Source: Lachnospiraceae bacterium UBA1766 (GTDB taxonomy: Bacteria; Bacillota; Clostridia; Lachnospirales; Lachnospiraceae). Taken from it: a stretch of 47,966 bases of DNA. The notes below the pieces were generated by a model that searched no databases, had not been told where the DNA came from, and saw nothing but the letters and a program-made list of their open reading frames with translations. Positions 1-8,082 of this stretch are shown here, one piece after another; the first letter of the stretch is position 1, and every line of letters begins with the position of its first letter. The stretch is taken from the NCBI GenBank assembly GCA_002314715.1, contig DCGY01000051.1, positions 1-47,966 on the forward strand, in the 5' to 3' direction. The position numbers and the translations under genes were made by a program.

Positions 1-2
1 CT

Positions 3-797
3 CATTACACGGATCCGGAGGAGGTGGAAATTGTCCGTTTGGAGAAGGGTGTATCTCTATCCATCCGAAATGATGCCTCTTTTATTATTGATATGAATAT
101 CAGTTTCTATGAACATCAGGCCAGTTATAACCCGAATATGCCGCTTCGGAGTTTGATTTACTATGTCAATTCCCTGGAGGATTGGATTAAGCGACAGGAG
201 AGACACCTGTTTAGTCGGAATCGGATTCAAATTCTCACGCCGCATTTCGTAGTGTTCTATAATGGCTTGGAAAAAAGACCGGAGTATGAGGAAATGAAGC
301 TGTCGGAGAGCTTTTACCATCAGACGAACCGTCCGGGAATCGAAGTGATTTGCCAGGTTTATAACATTAACCCGCCATATAATCAACATCTAAAGGAACG
401 CGCTACCGTGCTGGAGGGGTATACCTATTTCGTGGAATTAGTACGAAATCATCAAAAGCAGATGGACTTGGAGCAGGCAGTGGATCAGGCGATTCGAGAG
501 TGTATTAAGGACCATGTGCTGGAGAATTTCTTTGAACAGAGGGGAGAGGAGATTAAGAAGATGACACATTTGGATTTTACATTTGAAACTCAGAAAAAAT
601 TGATACGTAAGGAAGCGCTTGAGGAAGGCCTGTTATTGGGCCAGCAACAGGGCATACAACAGGGCCAGCAGCAAGGTTACAATCAAGCCCGCCTGGAGCA
701 AATCCGCAAGATGATAAACAAAGGATATACGGAGAGCCAGATATTGGAACTTGATTTCACAACAGATGAAATCAAGGCGGCCAGGGAGCAAGCATAG
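3..797 (+). CDS. Rpn-family recombination-promoting nuclease / putative transposase (5'-truncated)
   Basis: The open frame continues upstream to the window edge: codons 3-23 encode HYTDPEE in frame with the GTG at 24. The gene is therefore cut by the window start and the GTG is not a real start. The visible part resembles the C-terminal two thirds of Rpn/YhgA-like proteins of the PD-(D/E)XK superfamily, with the family-typical stretch SFYEHQASYNPNMPLR followed by a helical region. The catalytic core lies mostly outside the window or at its edge. A glutamine-glycine-rich linker (LGQQQGIQQGQQQG, about positions 636-680) precedes a short helical tail, as is usual in this family. Rpn proteins promote RecA-independent recombination and often sit in multicopy, mobile-like contexts. 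Family call fairly sure; activity cannot be judged from this fragment. Confidence 0.7.
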   Translation, partial: HYTDPEEVEIVRLEKGVSLSIRNDASFIIDMNISFYEHQASYNPNMPLRSLIYYVNSLEDWIKRQERHLFSRNRIQILTPHFVVFYNGLEKRPEYEEMKLSESFYHQTNRPGIEVICQVYNINPPYNQHLKERATVLEGYTYFVELVRNHQKQMDLEQAVDQAIRECIKDHVLENFFEQRGEEIKKMTHLDFTFETQKKLIRKEALEEGLLLGQQQGIQQGQQQGYNQARLEQIRKMINKGYTESQILELDFTTDEIKAAREQA

Positions 798-808
798 CGG
801 GATAAGGC

Positions 809-826
809 CAAAAGAACCGTCCCCTG
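809..826. repeat. GAACCGTCCCC motif, possible mobile-element end
   Basis: AAAAGAACCGTCCCC lies just after the Rpn-family stop codon. Its reverse complement, GGGGACGGTTCTTTT, resembles sequences often seen at the edges of transposase-type genes in Firmicutes. Only one copy is visible because the left side of the element is outside the window. Confidence 0.3.
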
Positions 827-871
827 AGCCGGGAATATTAGGATTCATCAATTTTAGATAATGAAATGTCA

Positions 872-900
872 TTGAAAAAACAGGCTAAAAAGTATAGCAT
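872..900 (+). promoter_or_regulatory. candidate promoter for the GH43 lipoprotein
   Basis: TTGAAA (872-877) and TAGCAT (895-900) are separated by 17 bp and lie just upstream of the GAGGTG ribosome binding site of the gene starting at 924. The -10 element is imperfect. Confidence 0.35.
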
Positions 901-923
901 AGAACATAAAGAGGTGAAAATTT

Positions 924-2555
924 ATGTGTCGTGCAAAAAAAATACTTTTTAGCCTTTTTGCGTTGTCGGCAGCAGGACTGGTGGCTTGTGGCTCCAATCA
1001 GGCATCGGGAGGGGAAAGCTTTCCCACAGAAACTCAAACGCGAGAAGAACAGACTACCGGGGATACGGTAGAAAACAAGGAGGAAACAACAGTGAAGACA
1101 GAAGATTTGGCAGAATATTTTAAGGGGATGAAGCTGACCAAGAGCATGAAGACTCTGGTGAATCAGAACCCCATTATGACCCAGCGCTTTGGCGCGGATC
1201 CTTTTGCGATGGTATATGGAGACAGAGTGTATTTCTATATGACCCAGGATGCCATTACCTATGAGGCAGATGGCAGTATTAAAGAAAATACTTACGGAAA
1301 CATCAATACCATTTCGGTGGTATCTACCGATGATATGGTAAACTTTACCGACCATGGACAGATTGCGGTTGCAGGTAAGAACGGCGCGGCAAAGTGGGCA
1401 AACAATTCCTGGGCACCTTCTGCAGCCTGGAAGACCATTGACGGCAAAGACAAGTTCTTCCTTTATTTTGCAGATGGTGGCGGCGGAATCGGCGTAGTTA
1501 CCTCTGACAGCCCTACCGGTCCTTTTGTGGATGAAGTGGGCAAGGGTATTATCCGCAGAGATATGGAAATGTGCGGAAATGTACTTTGGTTATTCGATCC
1601 CGCAGTTTTGGTGGATGATGACGGCAGAGCCTATATTTATTTCGGCGGTGGTGTACCGGAGGGTAAAGTATCCGATCCCGGAACCGGCCGTGTAGCAGAA
1701 CTGGGAGACGATATGATGAGCTTAAAGGGTACTCCCGTAGCCATTGACGTGCCTTATCTTTTCGAGGATTCCGGTATCCACAAGGTGGGAGACACCTATT
1801 ATTTCAGCTATTGCAGCAACTGGCAGGTAGATGCGGAAGGTACTGCAAAGTATGGCTTCCATAATGCGGAAATTGTTACCTTGGAGAGCAAGAACCCCAT
1901 GGGACCGTTTACTTTCAAGGAAGTGATTTTAAAGAATCCCGGACAGGCATGCGGCTTGTACGGAAACAACCATCACGCAGTATTCAGCTTCCAAGGCAAC
2001 TGGTACATTACTTATCACTCCAGACTTTTGGAGAAGACCATGGGAATCGAAAAGGGCTATCGTGCTACCCATGTGGTACAGTTTGAAATGGGCGAGGACG
2101 GAACCATCGGCAATATTCCTCATTCTCAGGACAGCATTACCCAGCTGAAGTATGTAAATCCTTATCAGCCCGTAAATGCGACCAACGTATCTGTAATGGC
2201 AGGAACCGATTCCGTACCGGCAGACGAGCAGACCAAGAAAATTGGTAGCGGTACTTTCGGACTGGGTGCCATTGATTCCGGGGATTATGTAAAAATTACG
2301 GGCGTGGATTTTGGCGATACTTCTGCCAAGAGTGTAAAGGTAACCGTTATGAATTCCAAGGAAGCAGGAGCAATCCGTGTAACCGTTGGAACCGTAAATA
2401 GTGAGGCAGTGGCATACATTCCGGTAGCTGCAGGTGCAACGGCGGATATTGTATGCGAGGCAGAGCTTTTGAAGGAATTAACCGGCGTACAGGATCTGTA
2501 CTTCACCTTCTATGGAGAAGGATATGAGATCCGCGACTGGTCTTTCACGAAATAA
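924..2555 (+). CDS. GH43 family glycoside hydrolase lipoprotein with C-terminal CBM6-like domain
   Basis: Predicted surface-anchored arabinofuranosidase or xylosidase acting on (arabino)xylan side chains. The N-terminus is a lipoprotein signal with lipobox LVAC (Cys22) and a Thr/Glu-rich linker to about residue 60. The five-bladed GH43 propeller spans about residues 75-400. Expected catalytic residues are visible: general base Asp92 (GADPFAM), pKa-modulating Asp225 (FDPAVL) and general acid Glu281 (LFEDSGIHK). A C-terminal beta-sandwich of about 120 residues ending in DWSFTK resembles CBM6. The start is supported by GAGGTG 8 bp upstream. It is the first gene of the hydrolase block and the only one there with an export signal, so it should act outside the cell before oligosaccharide uptake. 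Exact substrate is not determinable by eye; family GH43 is secure. Confidence 0.85.
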   Translation: MCRAKKILFSLFALSAAGLVACGSNQASGGESFPTETQTREEQTTGDTVENKEETTVKTEDLAEYFKGMKLTKSMKTLVNQNPIMTQRFGADPFAMVYGDRVYFYMTQDAITYEADGSIKENTYGNINTISVVSTDDMVNFTDHGQIAVAGKNGAAKWANNSWAPSAAWKTIDGKDKFFLYFADGGGGIGVVTSDSPTGPFVDEVGKGIIRRDMEMCGNVLWLFDPAVLVDDDGRAYIYFGGGVPEGKVSDPGTGRVAELGDDMMSLKGTPVAIDVPYLFEDSGIHKVGDTYYFSYCSNWQVDAEGTAKYGFHNAEIVTLESKNPMGPFTFKEVILKNPGQACGLYGNNHHAVFSFQGNWYITYHSRLLEKTMGIEKGYRATHVVQFEMGEDGTIGNIPHSQDSITQLKYVNPYQPVNATNVSVMAGTDSVPADEQTKKIGSGTFGLGAIDSGDYVKITGVDFGDTSAKSVKVTVMNSKEAGAIRVTVGTVNSEAVAYIPVAAGATADIVCEAELLKELTGVQDLYFTFYGEGYEIRDWSFTK

Positions 2556-2576
2556 TTTACGAAAAAGGGGTAGCAC

Positions 2577-5558
2577 ATGAATAAGCAGGAAATTCTGGTT
2601 CATCAGGGGGATACAGCATCCTTTTCCAATCATGTTGATTATTGTGTGGGCACAGGCCGTATGGGCCTTGCCCTCCAAAAAGAATATATGGATCAGCTAA
2701 AGCTGGTGCAGGAGCATATCGGTTTTAAACATATTCGCGGTCATGGACTTTTTACTGATGACATGGCGATTTACCAGGAAAGAGAAGAAGATGGAAAGCG
2801 TATTGTAGAATACAATTACACCTATTTGGACCTGGTAATGGATAATTATCTGGAGCTTGGTATCGTACCGTTCCTGGAGCTTGGTTTTATGCCCAACAAG
2901 ATGGCAAGCGGAACCCAGGCAATCTTTTACTGGAAGGGTAACGTAACCCCTCCCAAGGATTATGGGGATTGGCAGAAAATGGTGCAGGCACTCCTTCGTC
3001 ATTTGATGGAGCGCTATGGGGAGAAGGAGGTTCTCACCTGGCCCATTGAAGTATGGAATGAGCCCAATCTTCCCGGCTTCTGGGAGCATGCGGACATGCA
3101 GGAGTACTTCAAGCTGTTCGAGAAGACCTTCCATGCCATCAAGGAAGTCAATCCGGCCTTTCGTGTGGGCGGTCCCGCAGTATGCGGCGGCACCGATGAA
3201 ATTTGGATTTCCGGCTTTATGAAGTTCTGTCATGAAAAGCAGATTCCTCTGGATTTTGTTACCAGACATCATTACACCACCGATTTCCCGGAAAGAAACG
3301 GACATTATGGCTATGCGGAGCTGATGGATGAGGAAGAAGGCTTTGCAAATCTTCATACCACCAGAGACATTATTGATGGTTATCCGGAATATAAGGGCCT
3401 GGAGATTCATGTGACAGAGTTTAACACCTCCTACATTCCCAACTGCCCCATTCATGATACCAATCAGAATGCGGCTTACATCGCGAAGCAGTTATCCAGA
3501 CTGGGAGATGACAATACCTCTTATTCTTACTGGACCTTCGGTGATATTTTCGAGGAGCAGGGAGTTCCCTTCACACCCTTCCACGGCGGTTTCGGCATGG
3601 TGGCCAACGGATGTATTCCCAAGCCTACCTTCTGGACTTTTGCATTCTTCAAGAAATTAAAGGAAAAGGAATGGACCTGTGTATTCAAAAACGACAACTG
3701 TGTCATTGTTAAGACCGAGGACGGCGAATTCCGCGGCGTTACCTGGAATAATACCAGAAAGCGCGCCGGTAAAGATTTGCTGTTGAATATAAAGATTGAA
3801 CTTCCTGCAGGAAGCTACAGCGTGGAATATGAGCGGGTGGATGAAAAGACCTGTAATCCCTTAAAGGTTTGGCATGATTTGGGAGAACCGGCAAATCCTT
3901 CCAAACGCCAGATTAAGACCTTGCAGATGGCTGCAAATCCTTTTGTAAGTTCCGAGCGTGTAGAGGTAGCGGAAGAAGGTTTGGCGGCATTTGACATTTC
4001 TCTGGAAGAAAATGCAGTGGTTTATTTTGAGTTAAAGGCTGCACCTATGAAGTCTGACAGAGGCTACGTTTACCCACATGTGATGCAGCAGGAAAGCATC
4101 AATCCCATTACTGCTATGGATTATCCGGATGTAGATGCCATTCGTGTGGGGGATACCTACTACATGGTAAGTACCACCATGCATTTTATGCCCGGCTGTG
4201 AGATTTTGCGCTCCTACGATTTGATGCATTGGGAGCATGCAACCTATGTGTATGACAAGCTGGATTCTACCCCCGGACAGTGTCTGGAGGGAGATGCACA
4301 TATCTACGGAAAAGGCATGTGGGCGGCAACCCTTCGTTATCATAAGGGCACCTTCTATGTTCTTTTCGTGGCAAACGATACCCATAAGACCTATTTGTAT
4401 CGCACCACCGATTTGTACGGCACCTGGCAAAAGAGCGAGGTGGAGGGCTTCTTCCATGATGCTTCTTTGCTCTTTGATGATGACGACCGTATTTATATTG
4501 CTTACGGCAACCGACAGATTCACATCACCGAGCTTCGCCCGGATTTAACCGGACCTTTGGAGGGTGGTTTGGACCGTATTGCGGTAGAGGATTGTAAGGA
4601 GACCCCTCTTGGCTATGAGGGAACTCATTTGTACAAGATTAACGGCAAGTATTACATGTTCTTTATTCATTCTTTTGCAGGAATGTGGAGAAGAACCGAG
4701 GCCTGCTTCGTAGCGGATTCCATCGACGGAGAATTCGTGGGTGGAGATGTGCTGAATGATGACAGAGGCTACTGCGGACAGGGCGTTGCCCAGGGTGGTA
4801 TTGTAGATACGCCTGACGGCAAATGGTATGCGATTTTGTTCCAGGACAGCGGTGCTGTGGGAAGAATGCCCATCTTAATGCCTATGCATTTTGAGGAAGA
4901 CGGAAAGCCCGTACTTGGTGTAAACGGCAAGGTTCCGGTAATGTTTACCACAAACAGTACCCGTCCGGACTATGAATATGCTCCCTTGTATCACAGCGAC
5001 GATTTCAAGGGAGAGCTGAAGAGTCAGTGGCAGTTTAATCATGAGCCTGATGAAAAACTGATTCAGCAGGATAAGCATGCCGGTACCTTTACGGTGACCA
5101 CCGATAAGCTTTCTGCCAATATGAATCAAGCCAAAAATACCCTGACCCAGAGAATGCGTTATCCCGGATGCGCCGGAGAAGTAACGGTGTGCGGCGAGAA
5201 CTTAAATGAGGGGGATTTCGCCGGTCTTGGTGTACTGCAAGGCAAGTTTGGAATGATTGCACTTACCAAGCAGGATGGTCAGTATCTGCTGGTAATGGAG
5301 AACGACGAGGGACGATGGGCAAGTGTTCGGGTAGAGGGACCTTGTGTTCGACTTCGTCTGGACGTGGACTTTGCTTATATGAAGGATGAGGCAAGATTCT
5401 CGTACTTTGACGGTGAGAGCTTCCGCGAACTGGGTATTGTACATAAGATGGCCTTCCGTCTGGATCATTTTACCGGAGCAAGATTTGGCTTGTTTGTATA
5501 TTCTACCGTGGAAGCAGGTGGAAGTGCTTCCTTTGCGGATTTTGTATACGAGAAATAA
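2577..5558 (+). CDS. GH39-GH43 fusion, probable bifunctional beta-xylosidase / alpha-L-arabinofuranosidase
   Basis: 993 residues with two complete glycosidase modules and no signal peptide, so predicted cytoplasmic. Residues 1 to about 500 are GH39: a retaining TIM barrel with acid/base Glu162 (WNEPN) and nucleophile Glu281 (HVTEFN), plus the usual beta-rich tail. Residues about 505-800 are a GH43 propeller of the PDxxxxRVGDTYYM type with base Asp518, modulator Asp628 (FHDASLLFD) and acid Glu681 (YEGTHLYK). The last 190 residues resemble the concanavalin-like C-terminal domain of GH43 beta-xylosidases. Each module has normal family length, so this is a true fusion. Retaining (GH39) and inverting (GH43) xylosidase chemistry on one chain would suit complete breakdown of imported xylo-oligosaccharides. 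It lies 21 bp after the GH43 lipoprotein in the same operon. Confidence 0.88.
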   Translation: MNKQEILVHQGDTASFSNHVDYCVGTGRMGLALQKEYMDQLKLVQEHIGFKHIRGHGLFTDDMAIYQEREEDGKRIVEYNYTYLDLVMDNYLELGIVPFLELGFMPNKMASGTQAIFYWKGNVTPPKDYGDWQKMVQALLRHLMERYGEKEVLTWPIEVWNEPNLPGFWEHADMQEYFKLFEKTFHAIKEVNPAFRVGGPAVCGGTDEIWISGFMKFCHEKQIPLDFVTRHHYTTDFPERNGHYGYAELMDEEEGFANLHTTRDIIDGYPEYKGLEIHVTEFNTSYIPNCPIHDTNQNAAYIAKQLSRLGDDNTSYSYWTFGDIFEEQGVPFTPFHGGFGMVANGCIPKPTFWTFAFFKKLKEKEWTCVFKNDNCVIVKTEDGEFRGVTWNNTRKRAGKDLLLNIKIELPAGSYSVEYERVDEKTCNPLKVWHDLGEPANPSKRQIKTLQMAANPFVSSERVEVAEEGLAAFDISLEENAVVYFELKAAPMKSDRGYVYPHVMQQESINPITAMDYPDVDAIRVGDTYYMVSTTMHFMPGCEILRSYDLMHWEHATYVYDKLDSTPGQCLEGDAHIYGKGMWAATLRYHKGTFYVLFVANDTHKTYLYRTTDLYGTWQKSEVEGFFHDASLLFDDDDRIYIAYGNRQIHITELRPDLTGPLEGGLDRIAVEDCKETPLGYEGTHLYKINGKYYMFFIHSFAGMWRRTEACFVADSIDGEFVGGDVLNDDRGYCGQGVAQGGIVDTPDGKWYAILFQDSGAVGRMPILMPMHFEEDGKPVLGVNGKVPVMFTTNSTRPDYEYAPLYHSDDFKGELKSQWQFNHEPDEKLIQQDKHAGTFTVTTDKLSANMNQAKNTLTQRMRYPGCAGEVTVCGENLNEGDFAGLGVLQGKFGMIALTKQDGQYLLVMENDEGRWASVRVEGPCVRLRLDVDFAYMKDEARFSYFDGESFRELGIVHKMAFRLDHFTGARFGLFVYSTVEAGGSASFADFVYEK

Positions 5559-5571
5559 ACAGGGGATTGTG

Positions 5572-5606
5572 ATTTCGGAAAGGGTCATTGGGGCCTTTTC
5601 CGAAAT
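5572..5606 (+). other. intercistronic hairpin
   Basis: ATTTCGGAAAGG (5572-5583) pairs with CCTTTTCCGAAAT (5594-5606) with one bulged T and a loop of about 10 nt, between the GH39-GH43 gene and the oxidoreductase. There is no U-tract, so it looks more like an mRNA processing or stability element than a terminator. Confidence 0.5.
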
Positions 5607-5630
5607 TGTCGTATAAAAGAGGAGAAGAGG

Positions 5631-6587
5631 ATGGCGGAATTTCGTTTTGCGATTATTGGGGCGGCAGGCATAGCCAATAAGTTTTGCGATGCAGTGTCTT
5701 ATATTGAGAATTGTACCATTGTATCGGTAGCCAGTAAGTCAATGGAACGGGCGGAGGCTTTCGCTAAGAAAAACCGGATTGCAAGGGCTTACGATGACTA
5801 TGAGACCATGCTGGTTACAGAGAAACCGGATGCCTGTTATATCGCGGTAACCACCAATGCCCACTATGAAATGTGCATGCTCTGTCTTCGGCATCACATT
5901 CCGTTTCTGTGCGAGAAGACCATGTGCACCGGTTCGGACCAAACCAAAGAGGTGTTTGCTCTATGCAGGGAAAAACATATTTTTGGAATGGAAGCCATGT
6001 GGAGCCGTTTCCTTCCGGCAGTGGAACAGGCCAAAAAATGGGTAAAAGAAGGCCGAATCGGGAAGGTGCATTTCGGAGAGGTGGCCATTGGCTTCATGCC
6101 TCCCAAAGACTTTACCAATCGTTACTTTGATCCAAAGCTTGGGGGCGGTGCAGCGTATGACTTAACGGTGTATTGCTATGAGCTTCTCACTTATTTACTG
6201 GAGGAACCGATTTTGGAGAGACAATGTATCAGCACCTGGTCCGAAAGTGGTGTGGATACCTCCAATCTGGTAAGCCTTCGCTATGAAGATGCATTGGTTA
6301 CCTTGAAGGGCAGCATAGAGGCCTGCCTAGAGGAAAAACTGGTACTGTACGGGGAAAAGGGAATTCTTACAATCCCCTCTCCTCATTTTGCAGAAAAGGC
6401 TATTTTGTGTGATAACGGACGTACAGTGGTGGAGGAATTTTTGGACACCACCACGAAAAACGGTTTTTGCTATGAGATTCAGGAAGTAATGGACTGCATT
6501 CGTGCAGGGAAAATCGAAAGTGATAAGGTGCCTCACAGCCTGACGCTGGAATATGCGGCTTTATGTGAGGAACTGTTGAAAAAATAA
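5631..6587 (+). CDS. Gfo/Idh/MocA family NAD(P)-dependent oxidoreductase
   Basis: 318 residues. The N-terminal Rossmann fold begins FAIIGAAGIANKF (dinucleotide-binding glycine loop), and the conserved EK motif is present in CEKTMC with Lys96 as the expected catalytic lysine. The C-terminal half is the alpha/beta substrate domain of this family, with GGGAAYDLTVY. Members oxidise or reduce sugars, sugar acids or cyclitols. Position inside a xylan-type hydrolase operon suggests a role on a released pentose or uronate, or a D-xylose/L-arabinose dehydrogenase-like step, but the substrate cannot be read from sequence. A good ribosome binding site (GAGGAGAAGAGG) precedes the ATG. Cytoplasmic. Confidence 0.85.
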   Translation: MAEFRFAIIGAAGIANKFCDAVSYIENCTIVSVASKSMERAEAFAKKNRIARAYDDYETMLVTEKPDACYIAVTTNAHYEMCMLCLRHHIPFLCEKTMCTGSDQTKEVFALCREKHIFGMEAMWSRFLPAVEQAKKWVKEGRIGKVHFGEVAIGFMPPKDFTNRYFDPKLGGGAAYDLTVYCYELLTYLLEEPILERQCISTWSESGVDTSNLVSLRYEDALVTLKGSIEACLEEKLVLYGEKGILTIPSPHFAEKAILCDNGRTVVEEFLDTTTKNGFCYEIQEVMDCIRAGKIESDKVPHSLTLEYAALCEELLKK

Positions 6588-6615
6588 AAGCAAAGGTGCT
6601 TATGGAGGTTAGAAA

Positions 6616-8013
6616 ATGAAAAAACAGGCATTGAATCCTTATTTGCCCTCCTGGGAATATATACCCGACGGGGAGCCTTATGTATTTGGGGACAGAGTGT
6701 ATGTGTACGGCTCCCATGATTTCTTTAACGGATATGTTTTCTGCATGGGAGATTACGTATGCTGGTCTGCTCCGGTAGATGATCTGGGTAATTGGAGATA
6801 TGAGGGAGTGATTTATCCCAGAAACGAGGACCCCTTAAACAAAGAAGGCAAGATGTGCCTTTATGCCCCGGACGTAACCATCGGACCGGACGGAAGATAT
6901 TATTTGTATTATGTATTGGATAAGGTTTCCGTGGTATCCGTAGCGGTTTGCGATACCCCGGCGGGAAAGTATGAGTTTTACGGCTATGTACATTATGCGG
7001 ATGGCACGAAGCTTGGCGAAAAACCCGGCGATGAACCCCAGTTTGATCCCGGTGTTTTGACGGAAGGGGACACCACCTATCTGTATACCGGCTTCTGCGG
7101 AAGAGGAGATAAGTCCAGACACGGTGCTATGTGTACCGTATTGGATAAGGATATGCTGACCATTAAGGAAGCGCCTGTTTTCGTGGCGCCCGGCGTGGAA
7201 TATGAGGTGGGAACCGGCTTTGAAAAGCATGCCTTTTTTGAGGCGCCCTCTATTCGAAAGAAAGGGGATACCTATTACTTTATTTATTCTTCTACCGTGA
7301 TGCATGAGCTTTGCTATGCCACCAGTAAGGAGCCTACCAAAGGCTTTACCTATCAGGGTGTCATTGTAAGTAATTGCGACATGCATATTGCCACCTATAA
7401 GCCGGCAGATATGCCCACCGCTTACGGCGCAAATAACCATGGAAGTATCGTTCGGATTTTGGATAAATGGTACATTTTCTATCATCGTCAGACCAATGGC
7501 AGCTGGTATTCCAGACAGGGCTGTGCGGAAGAAATTCATTTCCTGGAGGATGGCACCATTCCTCAGGTAGAGATTACTTCCTGCGGATTGAACGGTGGTC
7601 CCCTGGAGGGCAAGGGCGAATACCCTGCTTATCTGGCTTGCAATCTGTTTACCGATGTGCCCAGCATGTATATTGCGGGAGACAAGTATCCCAAGGTTAC
7701 CCAGGACGGAAAAGACGGAGATGAAGAGGTGGGATTTATTGGAAATCTAATGAATCATGCCACTGCCGGCTTCAAGTATTTCGACTGTAAGGGCGTAAAG
7801 CAGTTCGCTGTTACCGCAAGAGGCTATGGCGACGGTACCTTTGAGGTGCGTACCGAAATCGGTGGTAAGTGCCTGGCGAAATTGCCCATTCAGTATACCA
7901 ACGTGTGGGAGACCTACACCACGGATATTGATCTTTCCGATGGCGTGCATGCCATTTACATTACCTATGTGGGCAATGGGAACCCCCAGTTAAAATCATT
8001 TACTCTGATTTGA
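6616..8013 (+). CDS. GH43 family glycoside hydrolase with C-terminal CBM6-like domain, cytoplasmic
   Basis: 465 residues, no signal peptide. The GH43 propeller covers about residues 5-310. The opening NPYLPSWEYIPDGEP gives the general base Asp18, QFDPGVL the modulator Asp144, and AFFEAPSIRK the general acid Glu209. The last 125 residues (from about 340) form a beta-sandwich resembling CBM6, with VGNGNPQLKSFTLI at the end. Enzymes of this shape remove arabinose or xylose from oligosaccharides. Lack of an export signal argues for action on imported fragments alongside the GH39-GH43 protein. Start supported by TATGGAGG 8-10 bp upstream. It is distinct from the other two GH43 modules in the operon, so three different linkages are probably covered. 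Confidence 0.83.
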   Translation: MKKQALNPYLPSWEYIPDGEPYVFGDRVYVYGSHDFFNGYVFCMGDYVCWSAPVDDLGNWRYEGVIYPRNEDPLNKEGKMCLYAPDVTIGPDGRYYLYYVLDKVSVVSVAVCDTPAGKYEFYGYVHYADGTKLGEKPGDEPQFDPGVLTEGDTTYLYTGFCGRGDKSRHGAMCTVLDKDMLTIKEAPVFVAPGVEYEVGTGFEKHAFFEAPSIRKKGDTYYFIYSSTVMHELCYATSKEPTKGFTYQGVIVSNCDMHIATYKPADMPTAYGANNHGSIVRILDKWYIFYHRQTNGSWYSRQGCAEEIHFLEDGTIPQVEITSCGLNGGPLEGKGEYPAYLACNLFTDVPSMYIAGDKYPKVTQDGKDGDEEVGFIGNLMNHATAGFKYFDCKGVKQFAVTARGYGDGTFEVRTEIGGKCLAKLPIQYTNVWETYTTDIDLSDGVHAIYITYVGNGNPQLKSFTLI

Positions 8014-8082
8014 CACAAAAGCGTATGAGAATCTATTTGGACGGAATTCTGCAGAGAATTTCGAGGGAAAGAGAGGCATAAT

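Noticed and set aside
636..680. QQQG repeats as a genomic tandem repeat
   Set aside because: They lie in the glutamine-rich linker typical of Rpn-family proteins and are short and imperfect.
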